Shown: positions 30,352 through 40,688, counted from the first letter of the stretch. The stretch: DNA of 64,000 bases from Nilaparvata lugens (GCF_014356525.2 NC_052518.1:5188162-5252161); one strand, 5' to 3'. The notes: generated by a model not told the origin, from the letters alone. Made by a program: numbers and translations.

Positions 30352-31106
30352 CAGATATACGCGCCGCGAACATGAGCAATTCACTTCTAATCAGCTGATT
30401 ATATCTGTATTTTTACAGAAACGGTAAGATACAGATATAGAATAGAATAAGTTTTATTGTAACCGCTTCTGAGGTCTTCAGAAGCATTACCTCCGTCACA
30501 ATATACAGCAAATGTTACACATACAATACAATAATTGGAAACATACTATTCTAAAAGAACTACAATATCATGATATATTAATATCATGTCCAAACAAAGA
30601 AATATATTCAAATATAAGATATTCTGGTCTTGAAATACAATGCAGTCACACAAATAAAAACAAACAAACAAAAATGAAAAGTAGCAGTAGTTGATACAGT
30701 ATTTACTTAATGTAGGTACCTCAACATAATATTAATAATTATACAAAGTCCTAGCCAGTTCATAGAACTCCTGGAAAGAGTAAATGGGGGTACTGATTAG
30801 GAATATTTTCAGCCTCCGCTTGAAAACTAGATTTTGCAAACCTCTAAATTGTTCAGAGAGCGAATTAAAAAGCTTCACACCAATGAATAGGAATGTTTTT
30901 TGCGTGCTAGCATACTCGTAGCGGTTGGTGATTAAGTTGTTCCTGCCTCTAGTTTGATGTTCATGGGATATTCCCTGCTCAATAAAATTATTCAAGTTTT
31001 CCTTCACATAGGTCATACATTGAAGAACAAAAATATAAAAAGCTTGGCATCAGCTCATTAAAAATGAATTGCTCATGTTCGCGGCGCGTAAATCTGTACG
31101 CACCTT
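30352..31106. mobile_element. Hairpin MITE, AAGGTGCGTACAGA family, split by a LINE
   Basis: The left arm AAGGTGCGTACAGATATACG to GGTAAGATACAGATAT and the right arm AAAAAGCTTGGCATCAGCTC to GTACGCACCTTAA are colinear with the intact copy at 4050-4217. About 590 bp of LINE sequence sits between them at the midpoint. Confidence 0.88.
30439..31030 (-). mobile_element. LINE 3' fragment inserted in a MITE
   Basis: The - strand frame 31016-30732 reads SHEHQTRGRNNLITNRYEYA, FLFIGVKLFNSLSEQFRGL and TPIYSFQEFYELA, the extreme RT C-terminus. It is followed by a 3' untranslated part ending CAATAAAACTTATTCTATTC on the - strand. 5'-truncated. Confidence 0.82.
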
Positions 31107-31107
31107 A

Positions 31108-31670
31108 ACAGATTGAACAGGAGAAATCGCACAGCTGATATGTCAGCTGTTCTATTGAAATAATTGGAATGTTTTCTATTGAAAACATTTCTTTCAAAGC
31201 ATTGAAAGTTCTATTAAAAGAGGAATAGTTAAAGTTGCATTTAGTTATTGATTGAATTTTATTGAACAATAATATTCCCTCCATCTGTAGAGCTGATCTT
31301 TGTCTATTTATACATTTCATATTTACAAATCTATGCAATAGATTATGGTTGTGTGTAGAGAGGACCTAGAGTCCTAACTCCGTCATTCAATTCAATAATG
31401 AATCTTGTAACTGAATAGAATAATCGATGCTTCTAAAACTTGTATGGTGTTTTGAACTATAATAAAATTTTATTCAATTTACAGGTCCTGTAATACAGGC
31501 CAGACCTTTATAAAACAAATTACAGTAACAGTATAACACAGTATGTTCCTGTAATACAGATCACTTTAAATTGCTAAAATTTTATGGAACACACAATTTT
31601 AATTTCAACTAATAATACAGGGAAGCTACCTCCTATACAGACCCTGTAAGTTTTATGAAATAGGCCCCTG
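31108..31670 (+). other. Intron sequence
   Basis: AT-rich. 31485-31640 contains CCTGTAATACAG repeated in direct and partly inverted form, possibly an old MITE, but I cannot define its ends. No coding signal. Confidence 0.35.
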
Positions 31671-31691
31671 ATTGCAAATTATGTTGAATTT

Positions 31692-32569
31692 ATTTCAGCA
31701 AAATTTACACAATTTACAATAATATTTCAACAGAGCAAATACACAACTTGAGATATGTAATACAAATAATACTATTAATACCTTATCCTATTCCCTATCA
31801 TATATATCTATATTATATTTATGATAATAATATTCCTAGTTTAATCCAGTTCAACAATGTTTTAGCATATTTTATTGTGGTTTAATTTATCTTATTGCAA
31901 CTATCCCAAGTGAATAAAGAGAATATAAGTGGTCAAAGAGAATATCCAAACATTAGAAGTAACCAATATACTATTGATAAATAGATTGAAGTAGCCGTTC
32001 ACATTGATCTTCATTCAGCGTTTTTATCCAATTTGTAATTATTGATTTATATTTTGAGAAACTACATGCGCCCGGCTGACTTATTTCTTGAGGAATATTA
32101 TTCATAATAGTGTGGCATAGGTACGATATATTCCTATCACAGGCTGAACGGGTGTTTCGTTGAAGACCCGAGTGATGAAAGCGGGAATGTCTTGTCATGT
32201 AATGATGATTGGACTCTGAATTGAAATATATTTTATTATTGAACATGTACATCAGTACTGATTTAATGAATAGCTGCCTGATTCTGAAAACGTTGAAGAC
32301 CTGAAACAATCGTACGGATGGAAATCTTCTGCATAGACCAAGGCCAACTTTTATTATAGTTTTCTGAGTCACTGATATTTGATCTAACAACGCTTTGGGT
32401 GCACTTCCCCAAAGGACAATACCGTAGGAAATAATGGACTGAATGTACGCATAATACAATTACAGAGTAATACACTGTTCTCAAATGATTTATATTGAGG
32501 ATTCCCCTAAGCTGGTTGAACACATAAATCGTTTTTCTCAGCCTACTATTAAGGTATCTAACAACTATC
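31692..32569 (-). mobile_element. LINE insertion with perfect 21-bp target duplication
   Basis: It is flanked by identical 21-bp direct repeats (31671-31691 and 32570-32590, beginning ATTGCAAATTATG). The - strand encodes VVRYLNSRLRKTIYVFNQLR, then AYIQSIISYGIVLWGSAPKA, ISVTQKTIIKVGLG and HHYMTRHSRFHHSG, ending near LLQSIYQ, with one frameshift near 32460. This is a 5'-truncated RT. The insertion ends 79 bp before the exon at 32649. Confidence 0.93.
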
Positions 32570-32648
32570 ATTGCAAATTATGTTGAATTTTTAGTTGAAT
32601 ATTTTTGTTAAGATAGATAATATTTATTTTGGTTGTTTGTTTGGGCAG

Positions 32649-32871
32649 AACTTGGCACTCCCTCATCGGCGGTTGGTATGTTATTGTCGGCTTTATGAAG
32701 TGGCTGACATTTATAAGAAAGAACGTTCCGTACATCAAAGAGAAGTATTTCTATTCAACGATCTGCTGGTTATAACAAAAATATTGAGCAAAAAGAAGAA
32801 TTCAGTTACCTATACGTTCCGGCAAAGTTTCTCCCTGTCGGGTTTGGTTGTTTCCTTATTCGAAGTTGCAT
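32649..32871 (+). CDS. siz: IQSEC-family Arf-GEF, PH domain exon 1
   Basis: The acceptor is TGTTTGGGCAG and the donor GCAT|GTGAGT. It starts in phase 0 and carries one base over. It encodes [58 protein letters not shown] and SLFEVA. The [12 protein letters not shown] and H-Q-R-E-[IV]-F-L-F-N-D-L-L blocks are diagnostic for the IQSEC PH domain, which binds phosphoinositides and targets the protein to the plasma membrane. The 4.07-kb transposon begins 57 bp after the exon. Confidence 0.98.
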
Positions 32872-32999
32872 GTGAGTATTCTCATTTTAATTCACTTGTT
32901 TTATCTATTTATACACATTCATAGATATAGAGTGGCGCACCGCACCATATGATCCAACATTTAGTTTATTGTAAAAACAATACAGAAAAATGAGTTTTC

Positions 33000-33800
33000 G
33001 CCCCACTTGGATGTAATGAGCTGGTTTTCGTGCGTCATATGGAGGCCGAAAATGATTGTTTTCTGACCAGGCCGGTAAAAGTTTTACGGCCCTAGGGCTG
33101 TAAAATAACCTTGAAGTCAGCTGATTGTGATTTTATGTGAACGTGTTTACAAAATGGTTTATGAAACGGAATCAGTTTATGCTTCTAGAATTGAATAAAA
33201 TAGTCTGCAATAAGATACTTTCATTTTATTTGGATGAATGAAATACAAATAAGATATTATAAACTATTCAGATTCAATTTTCAGAGTAGGATAGGACTTC
33301 TAACCTCAACTTCCACAGTCGACGATAACAAGCATTGTTGACATCCAGATTGTCCAAATTTCAAGTGCACTAAAACAGCTGATCAAAAAACTTTTCATTT
33401 TGTTTTCATTATTCAAGAAACAAAACATTCATAATAATATCATCTTATTGTCATTTGAAAGAATAAAAAAGTATAAACTCAACCTCCCACATAATTGAAC
33501 ATAATCTTTTAGGTTATTTAAACAAATCAGAATAAAAAAAAATACTTGGACAATTTCCTGATATTCAGATTACCTCAGGTTTGCTAGAGCTATGACCTTC
33601 CACTTTTGCTTTCGGAAGTGGTTAATAAACAATTATTCTCATATATATTGTTTATTTTTCTGTGTGGCGAAAAATAGCGTTCGCACCACGGGCAAAAATG
33701 TTTTTCCAGCTCTCAATCTTTTCTAGTCCTCGGCCTACGGCCTCGGACTTGAAAACGGATTTCGAGCCGGAAATGTCTCATTTTCTGCCCTAGGTGCGAA
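33000..33800. repeat. Repeat debris inside the transposon
   Basis: 33300-33520 is an inverted relative of the MITE interior at 5680-5900 (CATTGTTGACATCCAGATTG, AACATAATCTTTTAGGTTAT). 33660-33790 has GTCCTCGGCCTACGGCCTCG and pairs loosely with 33030-33115. No coding content. Confidence 0.5.
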
Positions 33801-33805
33801 ATATA

Positions 33806-34432
33806 CTATTGCTGTTAGGTGTATGACCAGTGTGTGTGGGCTGAATGCTCTGAAAGCAATTTACTACACATTGGTTCATTCCAATATAGCTTACGGCCTG
33901 TGTATGTATGGATACACATCGAAAACAAACTTGGACAAAATATTAGTTCAGCAGAAAAGAGCACTGAGAATAATTATCATGAACATTAAAAGGAGGGACT
34001 CAGTGAAACAATTTTTTTTCAGCTAGGCATATTGACAGTCTATGGGCAATATGTTTTTGATGTCATAATGTACTTTAAAAAATTCACTGATTTAGAAAAG
34101 AGAAGTAGTATTTCACATAGATATAATACTAGATCTGGAAGAATCGTACAGAGACATAATTTAGAATTTTTCAAAATGAAGACAACTTTCATGGGAGATG
34201 AATATTTTAACATGCTGCCCCGAAATTTAAAGTCCATAGAGGAGTTGACAATTTTTAGAGCTAAGCTGAAGAAATATCTGATAGGATTGTCCTTATATTC
34301 ATTTGAAGAATTTTTACAGATTTGATTGTAATGAATTTCTTATTGTGTGTTTTGTTATTTTATTATATATGACATTATTCAATCAATGTATCTGTACATT
34401 TGTTGAATAAAAATATTTGCATTGAATTGAAA
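33806..34432 (+). mobile_element. LINE 3' fragment inside the transposon
   Basis: The + strand frames 33823-34026 and 34032-34325 (joined by a frameshift at a T run) read ALKAIYYTLVHSNIAYGLCM, ILVQQKRALRIIIMN, SHRYNTRSGRIVQRHN and LYSFEEFLQI. A 3' tail TTGAATAAAAATATTTGCAT follows. Typical 5'-truncated copy. Confidence 0.88.
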
Positions 34433-34477
34433 AGATATAACTTGTGTACTGTATACGTGGAGATTAGTTTGTGACCA

Positions 34478-36020
34478 TTACTTATGTTGAATGTGGCCAC
34501 CTTGTTGTCTGATAACTGCTTCAACACAAACGCCTCTGTTATTGACAGTGACTCGGCGACACATATCCAAACCTCTGTTATTGACAGTGACTCGGCGACA
34601 CATATCCACGCCTATGTTATTGACAGTGACTCGGCGACACATATCCACGCCTCTGTTATTGACAGTGACTCGGCGACACATATCCACGCCTCTGTTATTG
34701 ACAGTGACTCGGCGACACATATCCACGCCTATGTTATTGACAGTGACTCGGCGACACATATCCACGCCTATGTTATTGACAGTGACTCGGCGACACATAT
34801 CCACGCCTATGTTATTGACAGTGACTCGGCGACACATATCCACGCCTCTGTTATTGACAGTGACTCGGCGACACATATCCACGCCTCTGTTATTGACAGT
34901 GACTCGGCGACACATCCACGCCTATGTTATTGACAGTGACTCGGCGACACATATCCACGCCTCTGTTATTGACAGTGACTCGGCGACACATATCCACGCC
35001 TCTGTTATTGACAGTGACTCGGCGACACATATCCACGCCTCTGTTATTGACAGTGACTCGGCGACACATCCACGCCTATGTTATTGACAGTGACTCGGCG
35101 ACACATATCCACGCCTATGTTATTGACAGTGACTCGGCGACACATATCCACGCCTATGTTATTGACAGTGACTCGGCGACACATATCCACGCCTATGTTA
35201 TTGACAGTGAGTCGGCGACACATATCCACGCCTATGTTATTGACAGTGACTCGGCGACACATATCCACGCCTATGTTATTGACAGTGACTCGGCGACACA
35301 TATCCACGCCTATGTTATTGACAGTGACTCGGCGACACATATCCACGCCTATGTTATTGACAGTGACTCGCGACACATATCCACGCCTATGTATTGACAG
35401 TGACTCGGCGACACATATCCACGCCTATGTTATTGACTGTGACTCGGCGACACATATCCACGCCTATGTTATTGACAGTGACTCGGCGACACATATCCAC
35501 GCCTATGTTATTGACAGTGACTCGGCGACACATATCCACGCCTATGTTATTGACAGTGACTCGGCGACACATATTCACGCCTATGTTATTGACAGTGACT
35601 CGGCGACACATATCCACGCCTATGTTATTGACAGTGACTCGGCGACACATATCCACGGTTATCTCGTTACATGCATCAGTGATTAGCACTCGCAGACCCA
35701 TCAGTGTTTTAGGATGTTTAGCAAAGATCTTCTCCTTTAGAAATCCCCAAAGAAAATAGTTGCATGGATTTAAATCAGGACTGCTTTGGGGTCAGTTATG
35801 CCCACACGCAAAACGATTCGGAAATCGGTTTGAAATTACATTTTGGTTGAAATTTTCATAAAGTCTAAATCAACATTAGCCGTGTGTGGTCTGGCTCCAT
35901 CCTGCATGAACCACTGATTCTCTAATCAAAACCCTTTTGCGATAAGCTGAGGAACAAAATTGTTATGCAGCACGTTTAGATAACGTTCACCAGTCTGTTC
36001 GAAAAAGAATGGCCCTACTG
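34478..36020 (-). pseudogene. DDE transposase remnant with an internal 39-bp repeat expansion
   Basis: From 36015 down the - strand gives VGPFFFEQTGERYLNVLHNN, FVPQLIAKGF, then stop, LENQWFMQDGARPHTANVDL; the MQDGARPHTA block carries the second catalytic Asp of IS630/Tc1-type transposases. After frame changes (SPDLN region decayed) it continues MGLRVLITDACNEITVDMCR, enters the repeat array coding VDMCRRVTVNNIG many times, and exits into CVEAVIRQQGGHIQHK and a stop at 34478. The N-terminal DNA-binding part and first Asp are not found. Not active. Confidence 0.85.
34531..35657. repeat. 39-bp minisatellite, about 29 copies
   Basis: The unit begins CCTCTGTTATTGACAGTGAC and continues TCGGCGACACATATCCACG. 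One common variant has CTATG for CTCTG; a few units lack two bases (34913, 35066), one base at 35371, or one at 35391. Because 39 is a multiple of three and no frame has a stop, long open frames appear on both strands. On the - strand the unit reads VDMCRRVTVNN plus IG or RG, continuous with transposase sequence on both sides. Confidence 0.97.
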
Positions 36021-36028
36021 TTCAACAG

Positions 36029-36826
36029 GGGGGCGCGACAGTCGAGACCGATGACATTCGAGGCCTACGACCGTAGAGGACTGTTTTACAGTCCTCTACG
36101 GTCGTAGGCCTCGACTGTCGGGAGTGTACGAAAATTAGAGTGGCCTCAACTGTCGCCTAACGCAGGCGACATTTGAGGCCTCTTTTTCAGGAGTCCTCTA
36201 CCGTCGCTGGCCTCGAATGTCGCTGGTCTCGACTGTCGGGCCTGTACAAAAATTAGAGACTCGCTTGCAGCAGGCGACAGTTGAGGACACATCCTATGAA
36301 TGTGTGAAATTGATAAAAGTTATTGATTTGTAACAGGATATTGATTTGTAGAATAATATCCTACATCTATCATGAACTGAGAATTTGACATCCAAGTATC
36401 AAAAAGGTATTTACGAGTTTGAAAATTTTGTTTTTTATGATGAAGCAACTAAGGTTTATTTACAGTTGTAAAGTTACAATACTTATTCATAATATGGAAG
36501 GAATAATGGGATATTATTCAATTGCTGGTAAATCCATACAAATTAAATGATAATATTCTTTTGGTGCTGTCTACCATTCTGGAGAGCCTAGCGCAGGCGA
36601 CATTTGAGGCCACTTTTTCAGGAGTCCTCTGCCGTCGCAGGTCTCGACTGTCGGGGCTGTACAAAAATTAGAGTGGCCTCAACTGTCGCCTAACGCAGGC
36701 GACATTTGAGGCCACTTTTTCAGGAGTCCTCTACCGTCGCTGGCCTCAAATGTCGCCGGTCTCGACCATCGCTGGTCTTGACTGTCGCAGGACTCTTCTG
36801 TCGTTTGCCTCGTTTGTCATCGACCC
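36029..36826. mobile_element. Foldback element of GACAG/GAGG words with 8-bp target duplication
   Basis: 798 bp flanked by TTCAACAG at 36021-36028 and 36827-36834. The ends GGGGGCGCGACAGTCGAG and the complement of CTCGTTTGTCATCGACCC form an imperfect inverted repeat. Both thirds consist of GCGACATTTGAGGCC, CGACCGTAGAGGACT and complements; a unique AT-rich core (36300-36590) sits between. Related to 20446-20812. The 8-bp duplication suggests hAT or P-like mobilisation; no transposase is encoded. Confidence 0.88.
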
Positions 36827-37089
36827 TTCAACAGACAGTCGGCCATGTTAGAACGGCTGTTTGAAGGAACGAATCATTTGGTCACTCAAAACAACTTTCT
36901 ATGTAGCGCTGTCACGTCTGCTAACCTAAAACATCAAAATAATTACCAACATGAAAAATTATTGATGAACTAAATGATGGATCATATCGTGCGCCACTCA
37001 GTACAATATGATTCTTAACTCATTATGAATGATTAGGAAAGGGGCAACAGGCTTATCTCTTTCATGTCGTTTAGTCAGTTCAATGCCTG

Positions 37090-37436
37090 TACATTTATGG
37101 AGATGCTTGCGATCAGCGTTGCCGAATCTCTTCCTTACCACTGCCTTCTATAGAGGATAGCTGATACCACTATATCTTATGTAAGATTTAGTTTTCATTC
37201 TTGTTCAAAATAGTCAATATTGTATTTATTCTTCAAGAGTAAAATAGAATAATACTTGTACATTTTCATTATTCAGATTGAATATTTTGTTAATTGTTTA
37301 TATTTCTACATTGTTAAAAAACTACCCGGCATCATTGGAGGTAGAGAAGGATTGCACTATCTGCTTTGTCGAATGATAGACAAAGATCGCAACACCCAAG
37401 TTAATCAAATACTGCCATCATAACGTGGACCTCACT
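37090..37436. mobile_element. TA-type MITE, right-end copy
   Basis: It has the GCGTTGCCGAATCTC interior and ends CATAACGTGGACCTCACTA at 37436. The left terminus is missing. Same family as 26891-27105. Confidence 0.75.
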
Positions 37437-37465
37437 AAAAAATTTTAATATATCGACCCAAGACA

Positions 37466-38037
37466 GTGCTCTGTCATGAAAATGTTTATAATTATTGTTA
37501 TCAAATTATTCTCTATTGTTTTTATAATAATATTTTTCTACAACTGCGTGTAAAGAAAGAATTTACATACTCAATTCTCCTCGTAAAACAGATTATTTCT
37601 GAGGTGAATCTACTTTTTCGCTCGCTAACCATCTGCGTCTGCGCAGTAGATTTTCTTTACGCTCGCAAATCATTCGCGCATGCGCAGAAGAGTTTCTTTA
37701 CGCTCGCTAATCAGCTGATGATAAGCAGCTCGCCAAAAGACAAACCACTCTCGGTCAGATCTTAACCTAAAAAGTCGGTAGTTGTACCGATTCTACAGCC
37801 ATGATGTATATCAGTGTAGACGATTTATTATAAAATCCGCCAGATATAAGTGATTTAACAGGTTTGTGCAGTTGTAGAAAAATTTTGTATGTAATTCGCG
37901 CGTAATGCTTCTTTATCGCTCTTGCAAAATTATTACGCTCCGCTTCGCGTCGCGTGATAACTGTTTTGCGCGGGCGATAAAGTCTCGCTTTACGCTGTTG
38001 ATACATAAATAGCTATTTCCTGCAGTTACGTTGAAAA
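37466..38037. repeat. Dispersed repeat, CTTTACGCTCGCTAATCAGC type
   Basis: Direct repeats of TTTCTTTACGCTCGCTAATC-like words at 37610-37720, then CAGTTGTAGAAAAATTTTGT with ACGCTCCGCTTCGCGTCGCG and an end ATACATAAATAGCTATTTCC. The same ending occurs at about 29080 and 45230. No protein. Open frames here are accidental. Confidence 0.5.
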
Positions 38038-38552
38038 GTGGCCATTGCTGCACTGATTACAGAACGCAAAGAATCACTTTTCCGCTCTAGTGCGGGAAAA
38101 ATTTTTCTGCACTCCAGATTTGCAACATGGCAACGCAAAATACTTAGTAGGTTATATGGAGCAACAGTGCAGCAAAATCGAAATGAAGTTGGTAACAGTG
38201 ACTGGGCTGCTATAGTGAGCAGAGGTGCAACGAAGCACAACGAGCACCTTATTAAGTATATATTATAACCAACGACAACATTTCTATTCAATTTGACAAT
38301 AAATTAAGGTTTTTATCAATAATAAAATTACACAGAAAAACATTTGATGCATTTCAGGCAATTTTACCCATAATTACCCACTTTTCATATACAATGGTAA
38401 CTGTAGGAAAAACTTAATGTGAAATACGTGCGCAAAGTTCCTCTGCTGCACTCAAGAAACCATTCCGCCCTCGCCTACGGCTCGGGCGTAAACGTTTCTT
38501 TCGGTGCAGCAAACTGTCACTTTGCGCACTAGTTGCACAAATAACTATTTCA
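38020..38552. repeat. Dispersed repeat block, CTCGCCTACGGCTCGGGCGT family, copy 1
   Basis: It begins TTACGTTGAAAAGTGGCCAT and ends TTGCACAAATAACTATTTCA, over 90 percent identical by eye to 58505-59045 and to part of 16550-16880. Internal CCGCTCTAGTGCGGG is a short palindrome. It ends 37 bp before the acceptor of the second PH exon. Confidence 0.85.
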
Positions 38553-38588
38553 TCAAATTGTTGTCTATTGTTTTCTTTGCTGATACAG

Positions 38589-38778
38589 ATTATCCATTCG
38601 GAATCCGCTTATCGCAGCGTGTGGATTCACGCAACCTGATCACGTTCAATGCTCGGAATGACCATGATCGTTGCAAATTTGCTGAGGATATTCGAGAGTC
38701 CATCAGTGAAATGGACGAAATGGAAAATCTGCGCATTGAGGCTGAATTGGAACGGCAGAAGAGCAGTAGAGGTGGAAG
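38589..38778 (+). CDS. siz: IQSEC-family Arf-GEF, PH domain exon 2
   Basis: The acceptor is TTTGCTGATACAG; the first two bases complete a Tyr codon. It encodes YPFGIRLSQRVDSRNLITFN, ARNDHDRCKFAEDIRESISE and MDEMENLRIEAELERQKSS, covering the last PH strand, the C-terminal helix and a coiled extension as in other IQSEC proteins. I place the donor at AG|GTGGGG (38779) because it leaves two bases that pair in phase with the exon at 40445. Reading through instead reaches TAG at 38789, which would make a shortened isoform. Confidence 0.93.
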
Positions 38779-39785
38779 GTGGGGCTATTAGAGTTCTATT
38801 ATATTTATTTTATTCACGTATTATACAATTTTAACAACACAATTACAATTATAAAATGAATATTAGAACCCACAAAGACTATTACGTCCGTGTGTGAGAG
38901 CAGCTCTTAAGATTAGCTGTGTTACAATAAAAAATATTGGGCTATAAGTATAAGATACATACGGTAAATGAAATAAAAATTGATTATATTTAATATATTT
39001 TTAGGATTAATTATATTAAAAAAATCAATTGAAATTTGAAAAGGAAGAAAAGATAGATCCATTGGAAGAAAATTAGACAATCGGCTTGTAATAATACCTA
39101 TTTTTATAATTTATTAATAATTATTATTTTCATCACACCAGAACAGCCGGAATCGCTTTTTGCAAAATGTATTTGGTAAGAAATACAAATTATAATTTGA
39201 ATTTCAAACATAAGGTGATTTGATTAAATTCTCTGCACTTCTACGGCTACTTCTCTCTACGGCTAATTCTCTTCGGCTACTTCTGTTTAATAATTTCATT
39301 TTTTTTCATTTCTTTTTTTCTATTATTTTTCCTCTTCTTTCATTGTAATTTTTCAATATTCTTCTTTTCTGTACTCTTACTATGTATAATAAACTATTGT
39401 TATTGTGTTGTTATGGAAGCAATTTTTGGGAAAAATCCTGTATGCTTCCATGTTTTTCATAAATAAATACTAGTAGTTCTGTGAACAGTAGACCTTACGC
39501 AGTTTTCTAATCCACTAGTATCTGATGTCACCTGTTTGAAATGTTAACAAACTCAGTTCACGATTGAATTTGTATTACATATAATATAATTCATCCAGTT
39601 CCGTGATAATCTTTCCATCTGTTGAAAATTAATTTTTTACAATCAAAAATATTATAATAATAATTTGATTGTATGGTATGCGATGTTGTGGTTTTTCTCC
39701 ATAATTGAAAGAATAAGATGTTGATATTGTCAATACCACTGCATATTTATTCGAAAATTAATTCATATTACAGAACCAGGTTTCA
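38779..39785 (+). other. Intron sequence
   Basis: AT-rich, with TTCTCTACGGCTACTTCT-like short repeats near 39240-39290. No coding or clear mobile element signal. Confidence 0.4.
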
Positions 39786-39789
39786 TGGT

Positions 39790-39950
39790 AATACCATAGA
39801 GAAACAATAGCATAAGTAGATATCCCATGGTATAGGGCTTTTATGTCGCAACTTTTACTGTTATCTCAAGCCGATTATTGTCGATTACTGTGAATTTTTT
39901 ATGTTTTGGCGGGGTGAGAGTGTATGAACGGCACAATATGAGAGACTACT
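39790..39950. mobile_element. MITE, CCATGGTATAGGGC family, left half
   Basis: Starts CATAGAGAAACAATAGCATA and follows the 17464 copy to ATGAGAGACTAC, then breaks at the LINE at 39950. Confidence 0.8.
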
Positions 39951-40170
39951 ATGCCTCAAATTAGACTCTCCAAGACAAGAGATAGCCATATTTTTCAACA
40001 AGCCAAAATTTATAACAATCTTTCTTTAGAAATTAGAGAGCTTAGGTTTCTATTATCATATGCTTGATTTTATATCATAATTTCTCTTTTATTTCACAAG
40101 TGTTATATTATTGTTATTATTTTTTGACGTGCTCATACAATGTAAAGTTGTTCTGGCAATAAAGATTCTT
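39950..40170 (+). mobile_element. LINE 3' tip
   Basis: MPQIRLSKTRDSHIFQQAKI then YNNLSLEIRELRFLLSYA and a stop, with a 3' region ending GGCAATAAAGATTCTTAAAT. The pattern is that of the last 40 residues of an insect LINE RT. Confidence 0.7.
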
Positions 40171-40444
40171 AAATGTGGCTGTGTGAATTTATGTTTTTTT
40201 GTGTATGTTCTATATGAATAATTAAATTATGTTCAATTGATTTTTGTCCATGCAATCAATGTTTGTTTATGATAATAATAAAGATTTGATTTGGTCACAC
40301 TCCACACATATTTTTGTCAGCTGATCCTCTGTTTCCTAAATAAGGATTTGGTCATCTGCAAAATTATTGTTTAAAATATTATTTTCAGTATTTTTCTTGT
40401 TTTTTTTTTGCAATAACACTTTTATGATAAAAATGTGTTTGTAG

Positions 40445-40596
40445 ATCGAGTGGCGGTGGATCAGAGAACAGGGACAGTGGGGTGGCAGATGTAGGGGAGG
40501 TGGTTTGCGAGGCCACGCCCACTGCCACCCCCCCTGCGCCGCCGCAACTCAAGCGGTCTGCACTCAGCAACTCTCTGCTCGATATTCACGACCAAT
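40445..40596 (+). CDS. siz: IQSEC-family Arf-GEF, C-terminal tail exon
   Basis: The acceptor is GTGTTTGTAG and the donor CAAT|GTGAGT, carrying one base. The frame reads SSGGGSENRDSGVADVGE, TPTATPPAPPQLKRSALSNS and LLDIHDQ. The LKRSALS-x-SL-x-D block is a conserved tail motif of IQSEC proteins. The Pro-rich part is locally GC-rich (CCACCCCCCCTGCGCCGCCG) against an AT-rich background. Confidence 0.92.
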
Positions 40597-40688
40597 GTGA
40601 GTGTATTAATATGCCAACCTATACCAACCATTATCAGGTGTAATTCTATTAATAGGTAGCTTAAAACCGAAATACAGTATCTCAATAC

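Larger units (their letters stand above)
32928..37001 (-). mobile_element. 4.07-kb TA-flanked DNA transposon (IS630-Tc1-mariner type) with nested insertions
   Basis: The terminal inverted repeats begin GAGTGGCGCAC and continue to ATGATCCAACATTTAGTT on the left; the right end is the complement (AACTAAATGATGGATCAT to GTGCGCCACTC). TA lies outside both ends (32926-32927, 37002-37003). The - strand transposase remnant is at 34478-36020. Repeat debris (33000-33800), a LINE (33806-34430) and a foldback element (36029-36826) lie inside. It occupies the intron between the two PH exons. Confidence 0.8.

Noticed and set aside
34531..35657. CRISPR-like array
   Set aside because: Repeats are contiguous with no unique spacers, and the context is an insect intron.
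34484..35759. Several long open frames on both strands through the 39-bp array, as repetitive proteins
   Set aside because: The unit length is a multiple of three without stops, so all these frames follow from one array. Only the - strand frame connects to recognisable transposase sequence, and that gene is broken.
38504..38791. Single continuous gene start at 38504 for the PH exon
   Set aside because: The upstream part of this frame is repeat sequence; the acceptor at 38588 with matching phase and PH homology defines the true exon start.
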